The position numbers and the translations under genes were made by a program. From Promethearchaeota archaeon (GTDB lineage Archaea; Asgardarchaeota; Lokiarchaeia; Sigyniarchaeales; SOKP01), in NCBI GenBank assembly GCA_019058245.1, contig JAHPZJ010000010.1:1-64000 (forward strand): a stretch of 64,000 bases of DNA, written 5' to 3'. The notes under the pieces were generated by a model that had not been told where the DNA came from, did no database searches, and saw nothing but the letters and a program-made list of their open reading frames with translations. Within the stretch, counting starts at the first letter, position 1; every line of letters starts with the position of its first letter. This document shows positions 27,124 through 36,900 of the stretch, piece by piece.

Positions 27124-27426
27124 ATGACATCTATGACAAGAAAAAATGGATTAATTTCAGTAGTTTTTGGAATAATCGGGATTATTTTTTTCTTTTTAAT
27201 TATTTTCCCTATTGCAGCATCTGAACATTACGGATTTGGTATTACGCCATATTGGATATTATACTTTTCAATAGAACTTATTGTAGGCATATTGACGGTA
27301 GGATTAGGTTTATATGGGAGGACTACAGATAAATCTAAATCAGCCTCAATAACAGGATTGGTCATAGGGCTTATTATCATAGTCGCCTGGATTTTGGCAT
27401 TTTTATGGAAGGAGCCATATCTTTAA
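27124..27426 (+). CDS. small three-helix membrane protein, 100 aa
   Basis: A hydrophobic protein of 100 residues with three helices: LISVVFGIIGIIFFFLIIFP (about 10-30), YWILYFSIELIVGILTVGLG (about 43-62) and SITGLVIGLIIIVAWILAFL (about 75-95). The layout resembles DUF4190-like proteins. The upstream GTG at 27115 overlaps the Shine-Dalgarno site AAGGAGTG; the ATG at 27124, eight bases after AAGGAG, is the correct start, giving MTSMTRKNGLIS. It is a single gene with no linked partner. Confidence 0.7.
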   Translation: MTSMTRKNGLISVVFGIIGIIFFFLIIFPIAASEHYGFGITPYWILYFSIELIVGILTVGLGLYGRTTDKSKSASITGLVIGLIIIVAWILAFLWKEPYL

Positions 27427-27799
27427 TTAAATCAAATTTATAAACCATCTAAAAGATTTTTACACACGTATGTGGTCGATATTGTGATTATTGAGCAGAG
27501 ATTTAACTTTTTTTATTTTTAAATTAATTATTTAATATCTTTAAATGAATGTCCTTGACATTTTTCATCACTAAAATAATATTATATCTTTCAACTTAGG
27601 GGAAATAATGAAATTAAGGTGTAGAAAAGTAAATCTATAATTCAAATTGTTTTAGATAAAAAATTTTATATTGTCAATTTTTTAAAAATGCAAACATTTA
27701 TATATTCATTTTTCATATTTTGCATATATATAAGATATTTTCAAAAATAATAAAATGCAAATATATAAATAACATTCTTGGAATTTTTGGTGGTGCAAT
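27427..27799. promoter_or_regulatory. promoter region and likely operator of the PadR-BtrH-UvrA cluster
   Basis: This spacer has no gene but carries a repeated box. AATGCAAAC lies at 27687-27695, the inverted form TTTTGCATATATATA at 27718-27732 and AAATGCAAATATATAAAT at 27753-27770. The last contains a TATA-like AATATATAAAT ending about 30 bases before the GTG start of the PadR gene. PadR proteins often repress their own promoter through such inverted ATGCAAA/TTTGCAT sites, so autoregulation of the cluster is a reasonable inference. Confidence 0.5.
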
Positions 27800-28429
27800 G
27801 TGGTTGAAGAGTATGAATTAAAACATAGAGCATTTGTTTTGCTAGGTTTAGTAAATGAAAAAATGCATGAGGGAGGATGTCATGCATATGATATCAATAA
27901 AAGAATCGAAGACCGGGGAATGCGAAATTGGACAAGTATAGGAGCAGATTTCTCATTTTCTACTATTTATAGAACATTAGATCGCCTTGAAAATGATGAG
28001 TTGGTTGAAAGTTATGAGGAACAGATCGATGGACGAACCCGGAAAATGTATCAAATTTCAAATTTTGGGTATGAAATATTAAGAAAAAAGGTGTATGAGG
28101 TATTGTATAATTATAGCGGAGAAAATGATAGAGATTTCTATGTGGCTTTTTCTATGTTTCCAATTCTCATTCTTGAAGAACAAATAGAAGTCTTTACCCA
28201 TTCTTTAGAAATTATAAGGACTCACAGAAAAGAATTAAAAAAGATGTTAGAAGAAATGTTAGAAGGTTTTGTTCAAATGCCAATTAATGTAACGGGTCTG
28301 TTTATTCACCCTATTGAAGTCTTGAAAGCGGATGAAAAGTTTTTCGAGATTGTTATTGAAGAGATCAAGAAATTTGAAGGAAAAATAGGCCCAGATGATT
28401 ATGACCTAAAAAAGGAGGAAAAATTATAA
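27800..28429 (+). CDS. PadR-family transcriptional regulator
   Basis: A 209-residue regulator and the first gene of the large cluster. The winged helix covers about 8-95 (ELKHRAFVLLGLVNEKMHEG, then SFSTIYRTLDRLENDELVES, then DGRTRKMYQISNFGYEIL), the PadR pattern. The C-terminal half is helical and would form the dimer coiled coil. Members sense phenolic or antimicrobial compounds and usually repress transporter or resistance genes. The start is GTG at 27800. The gene ends one base before the next ATG, separated only by AATAT-like bases after AAAGGAGG, so co-transcription with the BtrH-like genes is nearly certain. Confidence 0.88.
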   Translation: MVEEYELKHRAFVLLGLVNEKMHEGGCHAYDINKRIEDRGMRNWTSIGADFSFSTIYRTLDRLENDELVESYEEQIDGRTRKMYQISNFGYEILRKKVYEVLYNYSGENDRDFYVAFSMFPILILEEQIEVFTHSLEIIRTHRKELKKMLEEMLEGFVQMPINVTGLFIHPIEVLKADEKFFEIVIEEIKKFEGKIGPDDYDLKKEEKL

Positions 28430-28430
28430 T

Positions 28431-29567
28431 ATGAAGCATATGGTTAAAGATTTTTTACATCGAGTAGGTCATCATTGTGAATCCTCTTCAATGAGAGATT
28501 TATTCGAGTATTATGGTTTTCCAATGTCTGAACCGATGGCATTTGGGCTAGATGCAACCATGGGATTCGGATTTTTCGATACAACCAGTCAAGTATCTTT
28601 TATTCCTGAATCCGATATTCCTTTTTTCTTGGGAGGGAAACAGGGCACTATTGAACCGAATAGTCTTGTTTGTCGATTATTAGGCATTACACTCAGAAAG
28701 CAATCCTTTTCTAATGCAGAAAAAGCTTGGAAGGAATCCAAGGTGTTAATAGACCAAGATATTCCACTTCTTTTAAGAGTAGATATTTCGTATATGCCTT
28801 ATGAAGGATTTGATGAAGAGCTTGATGTAGCTCATTTTGGAGGGCATGCAGTGACTTTAGGCGGATATGATGAGGAGAAGGGAGTAGTGTATATAGGAGA
28901 TACTGAATTTGAGGGATTTCAAGAAGTTCCTATAAATATATTAAAAATAGCAAGGAGTTCTACCTATGGTCCTAAGTTTTTACATCCAACAAATACTCAG
29001 TTTTCTATGAAACCTCGTTCCGATGGTAAACACCCTCCTTTAGCAGCGGGAGTAAAACTTGCGATTCAAAAAGTAGTTGCTAATATGCTAAGACCTTCCA
29101 GTAATAATAATGGTATCCAAGGATTAAAGCAATTTGCAAATTCTATACCCTCTTGGAAAGATAAGCTAAATAAAAATATAACAAATTTAAAAGGAGAAGA
29201 AGTCTCTTTAGCGCATTTAATGTTTGAACTTACTTATGGCTATATTGAAACATGGGGGACCGGAGGTGGGTCCTTTCGCAAGCTCTATAAAGATTTCCTA
29301 AAAGAATTACTTACTCATCCTGAGCTTAAAGAAGGTCCAAGAGCATGGAACTCCGATGAGTTCGGTATTCTTGAAGAATGCATTCCGATTATTAACGAAT
29401 CAGCACAAGACTGGACTTTTATCGCAGAAACTTTGAAGAATGTTTGTGATCAATACAAGGATAATTGTTTAAATCATGTAGATTTTGTTGAACTCCATAA
29501 TATAGCACAAAATATTACTAAAAAAGAAGAACAAGCTTTCAAGAAATTATCAAAAATTAAAAATTAA
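28431..29567 (+). CDS. BtrH-like papain-fold protein 1
   Basis: A 378-residue protein matching the BtrH N-terminal domain (C39-peptidase-like fold) with a DUF4872-like C-terminal part. The likely catalytic cysteine is Cys16 in GHHCESSSMRDLFEYYG; the histidine is in HFGGHAVTLGGYDEE (about 135-149), with an acidic partner in VVYIGDTEFEG. BtrH in butirosin biosynthesis transfers an acyl group from a carrier protein to an aminoglycoside. Here no carrier protein is seen, so acyl transfer or peptidase activity are both open. The C-terminal half contains ETWGTGGGSFRKLYKDFLKE, also found in the paralogue downstream. The gene is tightly packed between PadR and BtrH-like 2. Confidence 0.82.
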   Translation: MKHMVKDFLHRVGHHCESSSMRDLFEYYGFPMSEPMAFGLDATMGFGFFDTTSQVSFIPESDIPFFLGGKQGTIEPNSLVCRLLGITLRKQSFSNAEKAWKESKVLIDQDIPLLLRVDISYMPYEGFDEELDVAHFGGHAVTLGGYDEEKGVVYIGDTEFEGFQEVPINILKIARSSTYGPKFLHPTNTQFSMKPRSDGKHPPLAAGVKLAIQKVVANMLRPSSNNNGIQGLKQFANSIPSWKDKLNKNITNLKGEEVSLAHLMFELTYGYIETWGTGGGSFRKLYKDFLKELLTHPELKEGPRAWNSDEFGILEECIPIINESAQDWTFIAETLKNVCDQYKDNCLNHVDFVELHNIAQNITKKEEQAFKKLSKIKN

Positions 29568-29577
29568 GTGTACAAAA

Positions 29578-30744
29578 ATGGTTAGAATAGTAATAGATGA
29601 TTTTAAACATATGGCTGGTGCAAATTGTCAGCTATCGAGTTTAAGGAAAGTGCTTGCATATTATAATATAGACATTTCTGAACCAATGATTTTAGGTTTG
29701 TGTTCAGGAATGGGTTATTTTTATTTCTATATGAAAAATATGCCCTTTCCAATGGTGTTAGGGATGAGTGTGAAAAAGACTGAAATTTTTGAAAGGATGC
29801 TACCACTTTTAGGGGGAAATGTGAAAATTACAGAAACTGCGTCTGTAAATACCGCACATAAAAATTTGGTAAGTATCTTACAAAAGGGACAGCCAACTAT
29901 AACATTTGTTGATTTTGCATACTTACCTTTCTTCTTTGCAGAGGGAACACCTATACCAAATGAAGGTTCAGGGCACTTTGGAGCCCATACTTTTGTAACA
30001 TATGGGATAGATGAAGATAAAGACGAAGCATATATATCGGATAGATATGCTAATCCGCATGTAATGACATATTCTCAACTTAAAACTGCTAGAGCAAGTA
30101 AATATGCCCCATTTCCTGCGAAAAACAAGTTAGTTGAAATAATACTGCCAAAAAAAGTAAAGGATATTAAACAAAGCATTCCAGCATCAATTAAAGCAAA
30201 TGCAAATTTTATGTTTAATCCTCCTATACGTAATATGGGTCTGAAAGGATTTCAAAAATGGCGTGAAATGCTCCCTACATGGGCTGACTTTAGTGATAAT
30301 GATCTATTATATGGCTTAGTCAGTGTGTTTATTTATATGGAGACTGGTGGTACTGGAGGTGCTATGTTCCGCATATTATATCGAGATTTCTTGAAAGAAG
30401 CGGGAGAACTCCTAAATAATGATGGTCTCTTAAAAGCTGCTGATGTTTATGATAATATAATAATTAAATTAAGAGAAGTAGAGCATCAAATACTACCAGA
30501 TGATCTACCTAATATAGCAAAATTGAGAGAATTATATCTAAAGAGTGGGGATATTACCGAAAAAGGTGAAAAAGACTATCAAAAGCAATTAGTGAAGATT
30601 GATGAAGAAGCTCAAATAGCTTTAGAAGGAGCGCTGAAGGAAACTAATTCATGGAGACAACGTATTCCTAAGATAGATAAAGGGATTCAAGAATGGTATG
30701 ATTTAGAAACAAATGCTTGGGAAATTATAAAAGATGCAATTTAA
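29578..30744 (+). CDS. BtrH-like papain-fold protein 2
   Basis: A 388-residue paralogue of the preceding gene. The matching positions are Cys17 in GANCQLSSLRKVLAYYN, the histidine segment HFGAHTFVTYGIDED (about 131-145) and AYISDRYANPH for the acidic residue. The C-terminal part repeats the METGGTGGAMFRILYRDFLK motif. The two proteins differ enough to suggest an old duplication and separate substrates or a heterodimer. The start ATG at 29578 lies ten bases after the previous stop. Both retain the Cys/His pair, so both may be active. Confidence 0.82.
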   Translation: MVRIVIDDFKHMAGANCQLSSLRKVLAYYNIDISEPMILGLCSGMGYFYFYMKNMPFPMVLGMSVKKTEIFERMLPLLGGNVKITETASVNTAHKNLVSILQKGQPTITFVDFAYLPFFFAEGTPIPNEGSGHFGAHTFVTYGIDEDKDEAYISDRYANPHVMTYSQLKTARASKYAPFPAKNKLVEIILPKKVKDIKQSIPASIKANANFMFNPPIRNMGLKGFQKWREMLPTWADFSDNDLLYGLVSVFIYMETGGTGGAMFRILYRDFLKEAGELLNNDGLLKAADVYDNIIIKLREVEHQILPDDLPNIAKLRELYLKSGDITEKGEKDYQKQLVKIDEEAQIALEGALKETNSWRQRIPKIDKGIQEWYDLETNAWEIIKDAI

Positions 30745-30762
30745 AAGAAAAGGTGAATAGAA

Positions 30763-31434
30763 ATACCTGAAGAAATATTGAATGAACTAAATGCTGAGGG
30801 TCTTCGTTCAGTTTTTCTTAAATATACGAGAAAAGCATTTAAAAGTATTCCTGAGATGAATAAACCTCATATCCTTGATATTGGATGTGGAACAGGTATG
30901 CCTACCTTAGAACTAGCCAAGTTAAGCAATGGAGATATCATCGGAATTGATATCGATCAGAATGCTTTAGATAAATTAAATCAAAAAATTAAGGAAAAAG
31001 GACTTAAAAATAGAGTGAAAATATTTAATCGATCAGCATATGATACTCAATTCGCAGATGAGACATTTGATATTCTCTGGGAGGAGGGAGTAATACATCT
31101 TCTTGATTTCAAGAAAGTTATGACTGAATGTATTAGAATTCTAAAAGTAAATGGTTATATGATTACTGGGGAGGCAAATAATTGGGTAGATAAGAAGATA
31201 AAGCAGTATCCAAAATACGGGTTTAAAATAGTTAAAAAGATACCTTGGGAAGAGAAGTGTTGGTGGAGGCAATATTATGCTCCCTTAGAAGAGAAAATAA
31301 ATATTTTACGTAAAAAATATAATAAAATTGAGGAGATTGAAGATATTAAACGACATTTAAGAGAAATAGAAATGGTAAAGAAAAATCCCAGTGGTTTTGA
31401 TTGTACAACTTATGTATTGCAAAAAATAAAATGA
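30763..31434 (+). CDS. class I SAM-dependent methyltransferase
   Basis: A Rossmann-fold methyltransferase of about 223 residues. Motif I is HILDIGCGTGMPTLELAK; the acidic residue after strand 2 is in IIGIDIDQNALDKL; a later segment reads ILWEEGVIHLLDFKKVMTEC, then RILKVNGYMITGEAN. The usual start would be TTG at 30778. A better-placed ATA at 30763 lies six bases after the Shine-Dalgarno site AAGGTGA (30750-30756) and gives MPEEILNELNAEGL. The gene lies inside the cluster, between the BtrH-like and UvrA-like genes, so its product may modify the same small molecule or a protein partner. The methyl acceptor is unknown. Confidence 0.85.
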   Translation: MPEEILNELNAEGLRSVFLKYTRKAFKSIPEMNKPHILDIGCGTGMPTLELAKLSNGDIIGIDIDQNALDKLNQKIKEKGLKNRVKIFNRSAYDTQFADETFDILWEEGVIHLLDFKKVMTECIRILKVNGYMITGEANNWVDKKIKQYPKYGFKIVKKIPWEEKCWWRQYYAPLEEKINILRKKYNKIEEIEDIKRHLREIEMVKKNPSGFDCTTYVLQKIK

Positions 31435-31450
31435 AAAGAGGAGTTATATA

Positions 31451-33955
31451 ATGGATATTATAAAAGTAAGAGGAGCAAGAATACATAATTTAAAGGATAT
31501 AGATGTAGATATTCCTAAGGGAAAGATGGTCCTTATTACAGGAGTATCTGGCTCAGGAAAATCTAGCTTAGCATTCGATATAATATTTGATGAGGGGATG
31601 AATCGATATCTTCAGTCCATTGGATTCCCTCCTAAGTTTGAAGATGAAAAACCTTTTGATATGATTGAAGGTTTAAGCCCAACTGTTGCGGTTGAGCAGA
31701 GGACTACAAGAGCATTTAATCCACGATCTACAGTTGGTACCAAAACTGGGATATATGGTCTTATCCGAATGCTATATGCTACAGAAGGTATCCTAATCTG
31801 TCCAATCTGTAAAGAACCAGTAAATCAATCAACTTTGGAATGTGATTTATGTGGAATGGTGGTAGAGCGTAAGCAAATTAAGCACTTCTCGTTTAATGAA
31901 CCCTCTGGGATGTGTTTAGCATGTAAAGGTCGAGGATATGAGATGCACTTTACAGAAGAAATGATTGTTCAAGATTATAATAGGAATTTACTACAGATTA
32001 CTAAAGCAGGATCAGGATGTTTTGCTGATCAAATTAGATTCGTTGAACAACTTCCAAATTTCTTTGATTTTGACATTAAGACTCCTTATAAGGATTTACC
32101 ACAAGAAATTAAGGATTTATATATATATGGGAGTAAAGGTAAAAAGTTTAAGTTTTCGTGGGAATCAAAAACATTTCAAGGAGAATTAGAAAGAGTATTT
32201 GAAGGGATAATCCCCCATATGAAACGTGCAATTACAGAAGGTAAGAGTGCATATAGAAAAACTAAAATTACTAAAGAATATATGTCCAAGAAGAAATGCG
32301 ATGAGTGTCAAGGATTTCGAATAAATGAAGAAGCAAGGGAAATAAAAATTGCAGATAGACATATAGGTGAACTTGCAACAATGACAATTGATGAACTCAA
32401 AAATTTCTTTGACAATTTAACTGATGAAGATATTCGAAGTCCACAAGGAAGATCGATGCTCGAAAATGTTAAACAAGGTTTGAACCGAATGATTTATGTT
32501 GGATTATCTTATTTACATTTACATCGTTCATTACCTACATTAAGCGGAGGAGAATTACAAAGACTCTCCCTGATGACTCATTTAGATGGAGGATTGGATT
32601 CCTTGGTTTATATTTTAGATGAACCCAGTATGAGTTTGCATGAGAAAGAAAAAGATTCTTTGGTTCATATTTTACAACAATTAAAGGAATTAGGTAATAC
32701 TGTTATTGTTGTAGAGCATGACAAACGATTCATAGATATAGCAGATGAAATAATTGATATAGGTCCGGGTGCAGGTGTTGATGGAGGTAATATTGTTTAT
32801 CAAGGAACAATTGAAGGGATTAAAAAGATTAAGGAATCATATACAGGACAATTTCTTGCTGCAACCATCTCCTTGCTTGAAAAAGATTCTAGTATTGTTA
32901 GGAAAACTGGAGGTGGTACAAAATATCTAACACTTAAGAATGCAAATACGAACAATTTGAAAAATGTGACTATTAAATTTCCTTTAGGATTAATGGTGGG
33001 TATTGCTGGTGTATCTGGTTCTGGAAAAAGTTCTCTTATATTAGATACATTAGTTCCGTTATTAAAACCATATTTTAAAAGAGGAATAAAAAATAAGAAT
33101 AATAAAAAGGGAGAAAATGGTGAAGAAGAAGAAAATGGAGGAAATTTATTAGAGTATTCTGGACAAGTAGAAGGGTGGGAGAATATTGATGGAGTAGTTG
33201 TTGTTAATCAAAAACCCATATCACGAGTTCGTACTTCAACCCCTTGTTCCTTTATAGGGATATGGGATAAGATTAGAAACTTATTTGCAAAGACTGGTGA
33301 AGCTAAAAAACGAAAGTATACCGCGGGACATTTTTCTTATAATTCTGATCTTGGTCGTTGTCCCGCTTGTAAAGGACAGGGTGTTCAAGACCTACAAGTA
33401 TCTTTTCTTACTAGTTTTGAAATTCCATGCAAAGAGTGCAAGGGATTAAGGTACAGACCAGAAATTTTAGAAGTTAAATATAAAGGAAAATCAATATCAG
33501 ATGTACTTGAAATGACTGTTAATGAGGCAGCAGAATTGTTTAAATCGCAGGAAGGTATCTCAAAAGTACTTAAGATATTGGATGAGATTGGAATGGGTTA
33601 TATTGAGCTTGGACAACCTGCTCCAACGCTTAGCGGAGGAGAAGCACAACGAGTAAAACTGGCTAAAGAATTAGGGAAAATCAGAAAAGGATCATCTCTA
33701 TACATTTTAGATGAACCTACTGTTGGGTTATCGTTTTATGATACAATTAAATTAATGGATCTACTTGAGAAATTAGTTCAAGAGGGCAATACTATTATAA
33801 TTATTGAGCATGATCCGGAAATTCTCTCATATTGTGATTATATAATAGAGTTAGGACCTGAAGGAGGGCCAAAAGGAGGAGAAGTCATTACAGAAGGCAC
33901 TCCAATTGAAATTAAAATGAACAAAAAGTCTAAAACTGGTCCCTATCTTAATTAA
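31451..33955 (+). CDS. UvrA-like ATPase (two nucleotide-binding domains), 834 aa
   Basis: An excinuclease UvrA-family ATPase, shorter than the usual 940 residues. Unit one has Walker A GVSGSGKSSL (31-40), zinc-finger pairs CPICKEPVNQS, CLACKGRGYE and CDECQGF, signature LSGGELQRLS (about 362) and Walker B YILDEPSMSLHE (about 387). Unit two has Walker A GVSGSGKSSL (about 520), CPACKGQGV/CKECKG, LSGGEAQRVK (about 727) and YILDEPTVGL (about 752). The segment VEQRTTRAFNPRSTVGTKT is the conserved UvrA switch. Shortened UvrA2-like proteins are linked to drug resistance in antibiotic producers. Here it sits before a double-length UvrA-like gene. Confidence 0.9.
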   Translation: MDIIKVRGARIHNLKDIDVDIPKGKMVLITGVSGSGKSSLAFDIIFDEGMNRYLQSIGFPPKFEDEKPFDMIEGLSPTVAVEQRTTRAFNPRSTVGTKTGIYGLIRMLYATEGILICPICKEPVNQSTLECDLCGMVVERKQIKHFSFNEPSGMCLACKGRGYEMHFTEEMIVQDYNRNLLQITKAGSGCFADQIRFVEQLPNFFDFDIKTPYKDLPQEIKDLYIYGSKGKKFKFSWESKTFQGELERVFEGIIPHMKRAITEGKSAYRKTKITKEYMSKKKCDECQGFRINEEAREIKIADRHIGELATMTIDELKNFFDNLTDEDIRSPQGRSMLENVKQGLNRMIYVGLSYLHLHRSLPTLSGGELQRLSLMTHLDGGLDSLVYILDEPSMSLHEKEKDSLVHILQQLKELGNTVIVVEHDKRFIDIADEIIDIGPGAGVDGGNIVYQGTIEGIKKIKESYTGQFLAATISLLEKDSSIVRKTGGGTKYLTLKNANTNNLKNVTIKFPLGLMVGIAGVSGSGKSSLILDTLVPLLKPYFKRGIKNKNNKKGENGEEEENGGNLLEYSGQVEGWENIDGVVVVNQKPISRVRTSTPCSFIGIWDKIRNLFAKTGEAKKRKYTAGHFSYNSDLGRCPACKGQGVQDLQVSFLTSFEIPCKECKGLRYRPEILEVKYKGKSISDVLEMTVNEAAELFKSQEGISKVLKILDEIGMGYIELGQPAPTLSGGEAQRVKLAKELGKIRKGSSLYILDEPTVGLSFYDTIKLMDLLEKLVQEGNTIIIIEHDPEILSYCDYIIELGPEGGPKGGEVITEGTPIEIKMNKKSKTGPYLN

Positions 33956-33971
33956 AGATTATTTAATAGCT

Positions 33972-36900
33972 ATGGAAATAAAAATTCAAGGTGCAAAAGA
34001 AAACAACTTAAAAGATGTTAATGTAACCATCAAAGATGGACATACTGTGGTAACAGGTGTTTCTGGATCGGGGAAAACATCACTCATTTTTGATACATTA
34101 TATAAGGAAGCTAGACGTAGATTTTTAGAAGCATTTTCAGTCAGTAAAGAAGAAATAAAACTTAATCCTGCAAATGTGAGGTCAATCACTGGTCTAGGGC
34201 CTACTATCGCACTTAGTCAAAATGTGCTTAATCGAAATCCTAATTCTATTTTAGCATCGGCGATAGGTCTCATACCTTTATTAAAAATTCTATATGCTAG
34301 ATTTGGCGACAGGACATGTCATGTTTGTGGTTCTAAATTATCTGTATTAAAAGAAGATGAAATAATCGCGAAAATTGAGGGATTAAGGCATATCGAGCCC
34401 ATTACAATATCAGCTCTTTTAGTAAAAAAATCAAAAGGGAGTCATCAAACCTTAATTAGCCTTTTGAAAAAGAAATTCAGTTCTGAAACTCTCTTGGTAG
34501 ATGGAAAACCCATAATTTCAAAATTAAATCCAAAAAAACCTCATGATATTCAGATTCAAATTGGTCAAATAACAACTAGCACTGATATTAGTGAGATTAG
34601 AGATATAGTTGAAACTATCTCTTCATTAGGAGCAAATTCATTAATAATTAAGGGAAAAACATCTAATTTTCGAATTTCTCGAGTACCTGTATGTATGGAA
34701 TGCGGTACTTGGTACGGAGAGCTTGAACCAATGCATTTTAAGAAAAATTGTCCTTATTGTAAAGGAAAAGGGTGCAAGCAATGTAATCAAACAGGATATC
34801 ACCCCCTTGCATCTAATGTTACTTGGGAGGGTATGTTATTTCCCGAGATTCTAACAAAATCAGTTGGAGAACTAGTAACTTATTTCTCTAAAGAAGAACT
34901 CACAATTACAGCTAGGCTAATACAAGAAATAAAAAGGCGATTAATATCATTAAATTCTGTAGGATTAGAATATTTAGAATTAGATCGTGTTTCACCAACA
35001 TTATCTAGAGGAGAATCTCAAAGAGTTCGACTAGCTATAGCTTTATTGAGTGAACTAGAAGATATTACTCATATCCTTGATGAACCAACGATTGGTCAAC
35101 ATCCATCTGACGTCGCTCGATTACTGCCTATATTTCAGAATCTTGCTGGTCCGATAATTTATATTGAACATGATCGGCAAGCTGTTACGTATGCAGACAA
35201 TGTTATTGATATTGGTCCAGGAGCTGGAAGAGAAGGAGGTGAAATTATATTTACTGGAACTCCTGCAGAGTTATGGAAATCAGATACGTCTACAGGTAAG
35301 TTTTTTAGCTTGAGAGAACGGGTTATAATTCCCCAACATAGAGCTAAACCTCAACTTTTTTTAATAATTGAGAAAGCTTATAGGCATAATTTGAAAAATA
35401 TTAATGTTAAAATTCCCTTAAACCGACTAACAGTTATCACAGGTGTATCTGGTTCTGGAAAAAGTACATTGGTAGAAGATGTTTTATTTAGTTCATTAAA
35501 AAAAAAAGAACCAATAGGTTGTAATAAAATTACTGGGGTAAAGGTGATACCTATCATGGTAGATCAAGGACCTATAGGGAAAAATCCAAGATCAAATCCA
35601 GCTACTTACACTAAAATTGCTGATGTTATTAGAAAGCTATTTGCTAAAGCTACTGAATTTAAAGCTACGTTCTTTTCATTCAATACTCCAGAAGGCCAAT
35701 GTCCAACATGTAGTGGGATGGGTTCCCTCGAAATTAAGATGAGATACTTACCCTCTAATTGGATCACCTGTCCAGACTGTAATGGTCAGAGGTTTTCTGA
35801 AGAGATACTCGAGGAAAAAGTTCAGTTTGAAGATGATGAGTATTCTATTGCAGAATTCTATGATCTACCAATTTCAGAAGTTGAAAAAATTTTTGATAAA
35901 GAAAGAAGATTGACTGTTGGAGATCTTAATTCAGCAAGACAAATGTTGAAAGCGCTTAATGATATAGGATTAGGATATCTCTCCTTAGGGCAACCTTCTC
36001 CAACATTATCTGGGGGTGAAGCTCAGCGAATTAAATTATCAAAATATCTTGGAAAAAAAAATTTAAAAGATCATTTAATAATTCTTGATGAACCTTCAAC
36101 AGGATTACACTCTCAAGATTTAGCGGGGTTATTGACAATTTTAGATAGATTACTCCACATTGGAGCAACAATTGTGATCGTAGAACATAATATTGATATA
36201 ATTAGGGCTGCTGATTGGATTATAGACCTTGGTCAAGGTTCAGGACCAAATGGTGGTAAAGTTATGTATCAAGGTCCTTTAGATAAGTTCATGGAAACTG
36301 AAGAATCTCTTACTGCTCAAGCTTTAAAATTGGAAGAAAGTGTTACTCCATTAATCAAGAAAAAAAAGAAAATAAGAAAGAGTTCAGAACACATTATCAT
36401 TCAAAATGCTCACGTTCATAATCTTAAGAATGTAAATGTCAAAATCCCAAAAAAGAAATTTACTGTAGTCACAGGAGTTTCAGGGTCGGGGAAATCTAGC
36501 CTAATAATGGATACACTTGAAATGGAAGCAAGACGCAGAAATTTAGAAACTTTATCAATGTATGAAAGACAAAGTACCAAAGAAACTACCGAAGCGTTAG
36601 TAGAAAATATTCAAGGGTTAGGGATAACAGCATCAATAATACCAGAAAAGATTATCCATGGTTGGTTTTTAAACCTTCGAAATACCATAGGGAGGGTTAC
36701 AGATATAACACTCCATTTAGCGAATATATTTTCATATATGGGAGAATTATCGTGTCCTAAATGTAGTCAGAAAATGAAAAGAGAGGAAAAATGGTATTGT
36801 AAAAAGTGTAATATCTCATTACCTCTTGCTAAACCACGACATTTTATTTCTACAAATTATTCAGCAGCTTGCCTTAAATGTCATGGTGTTGGTTCATTTC

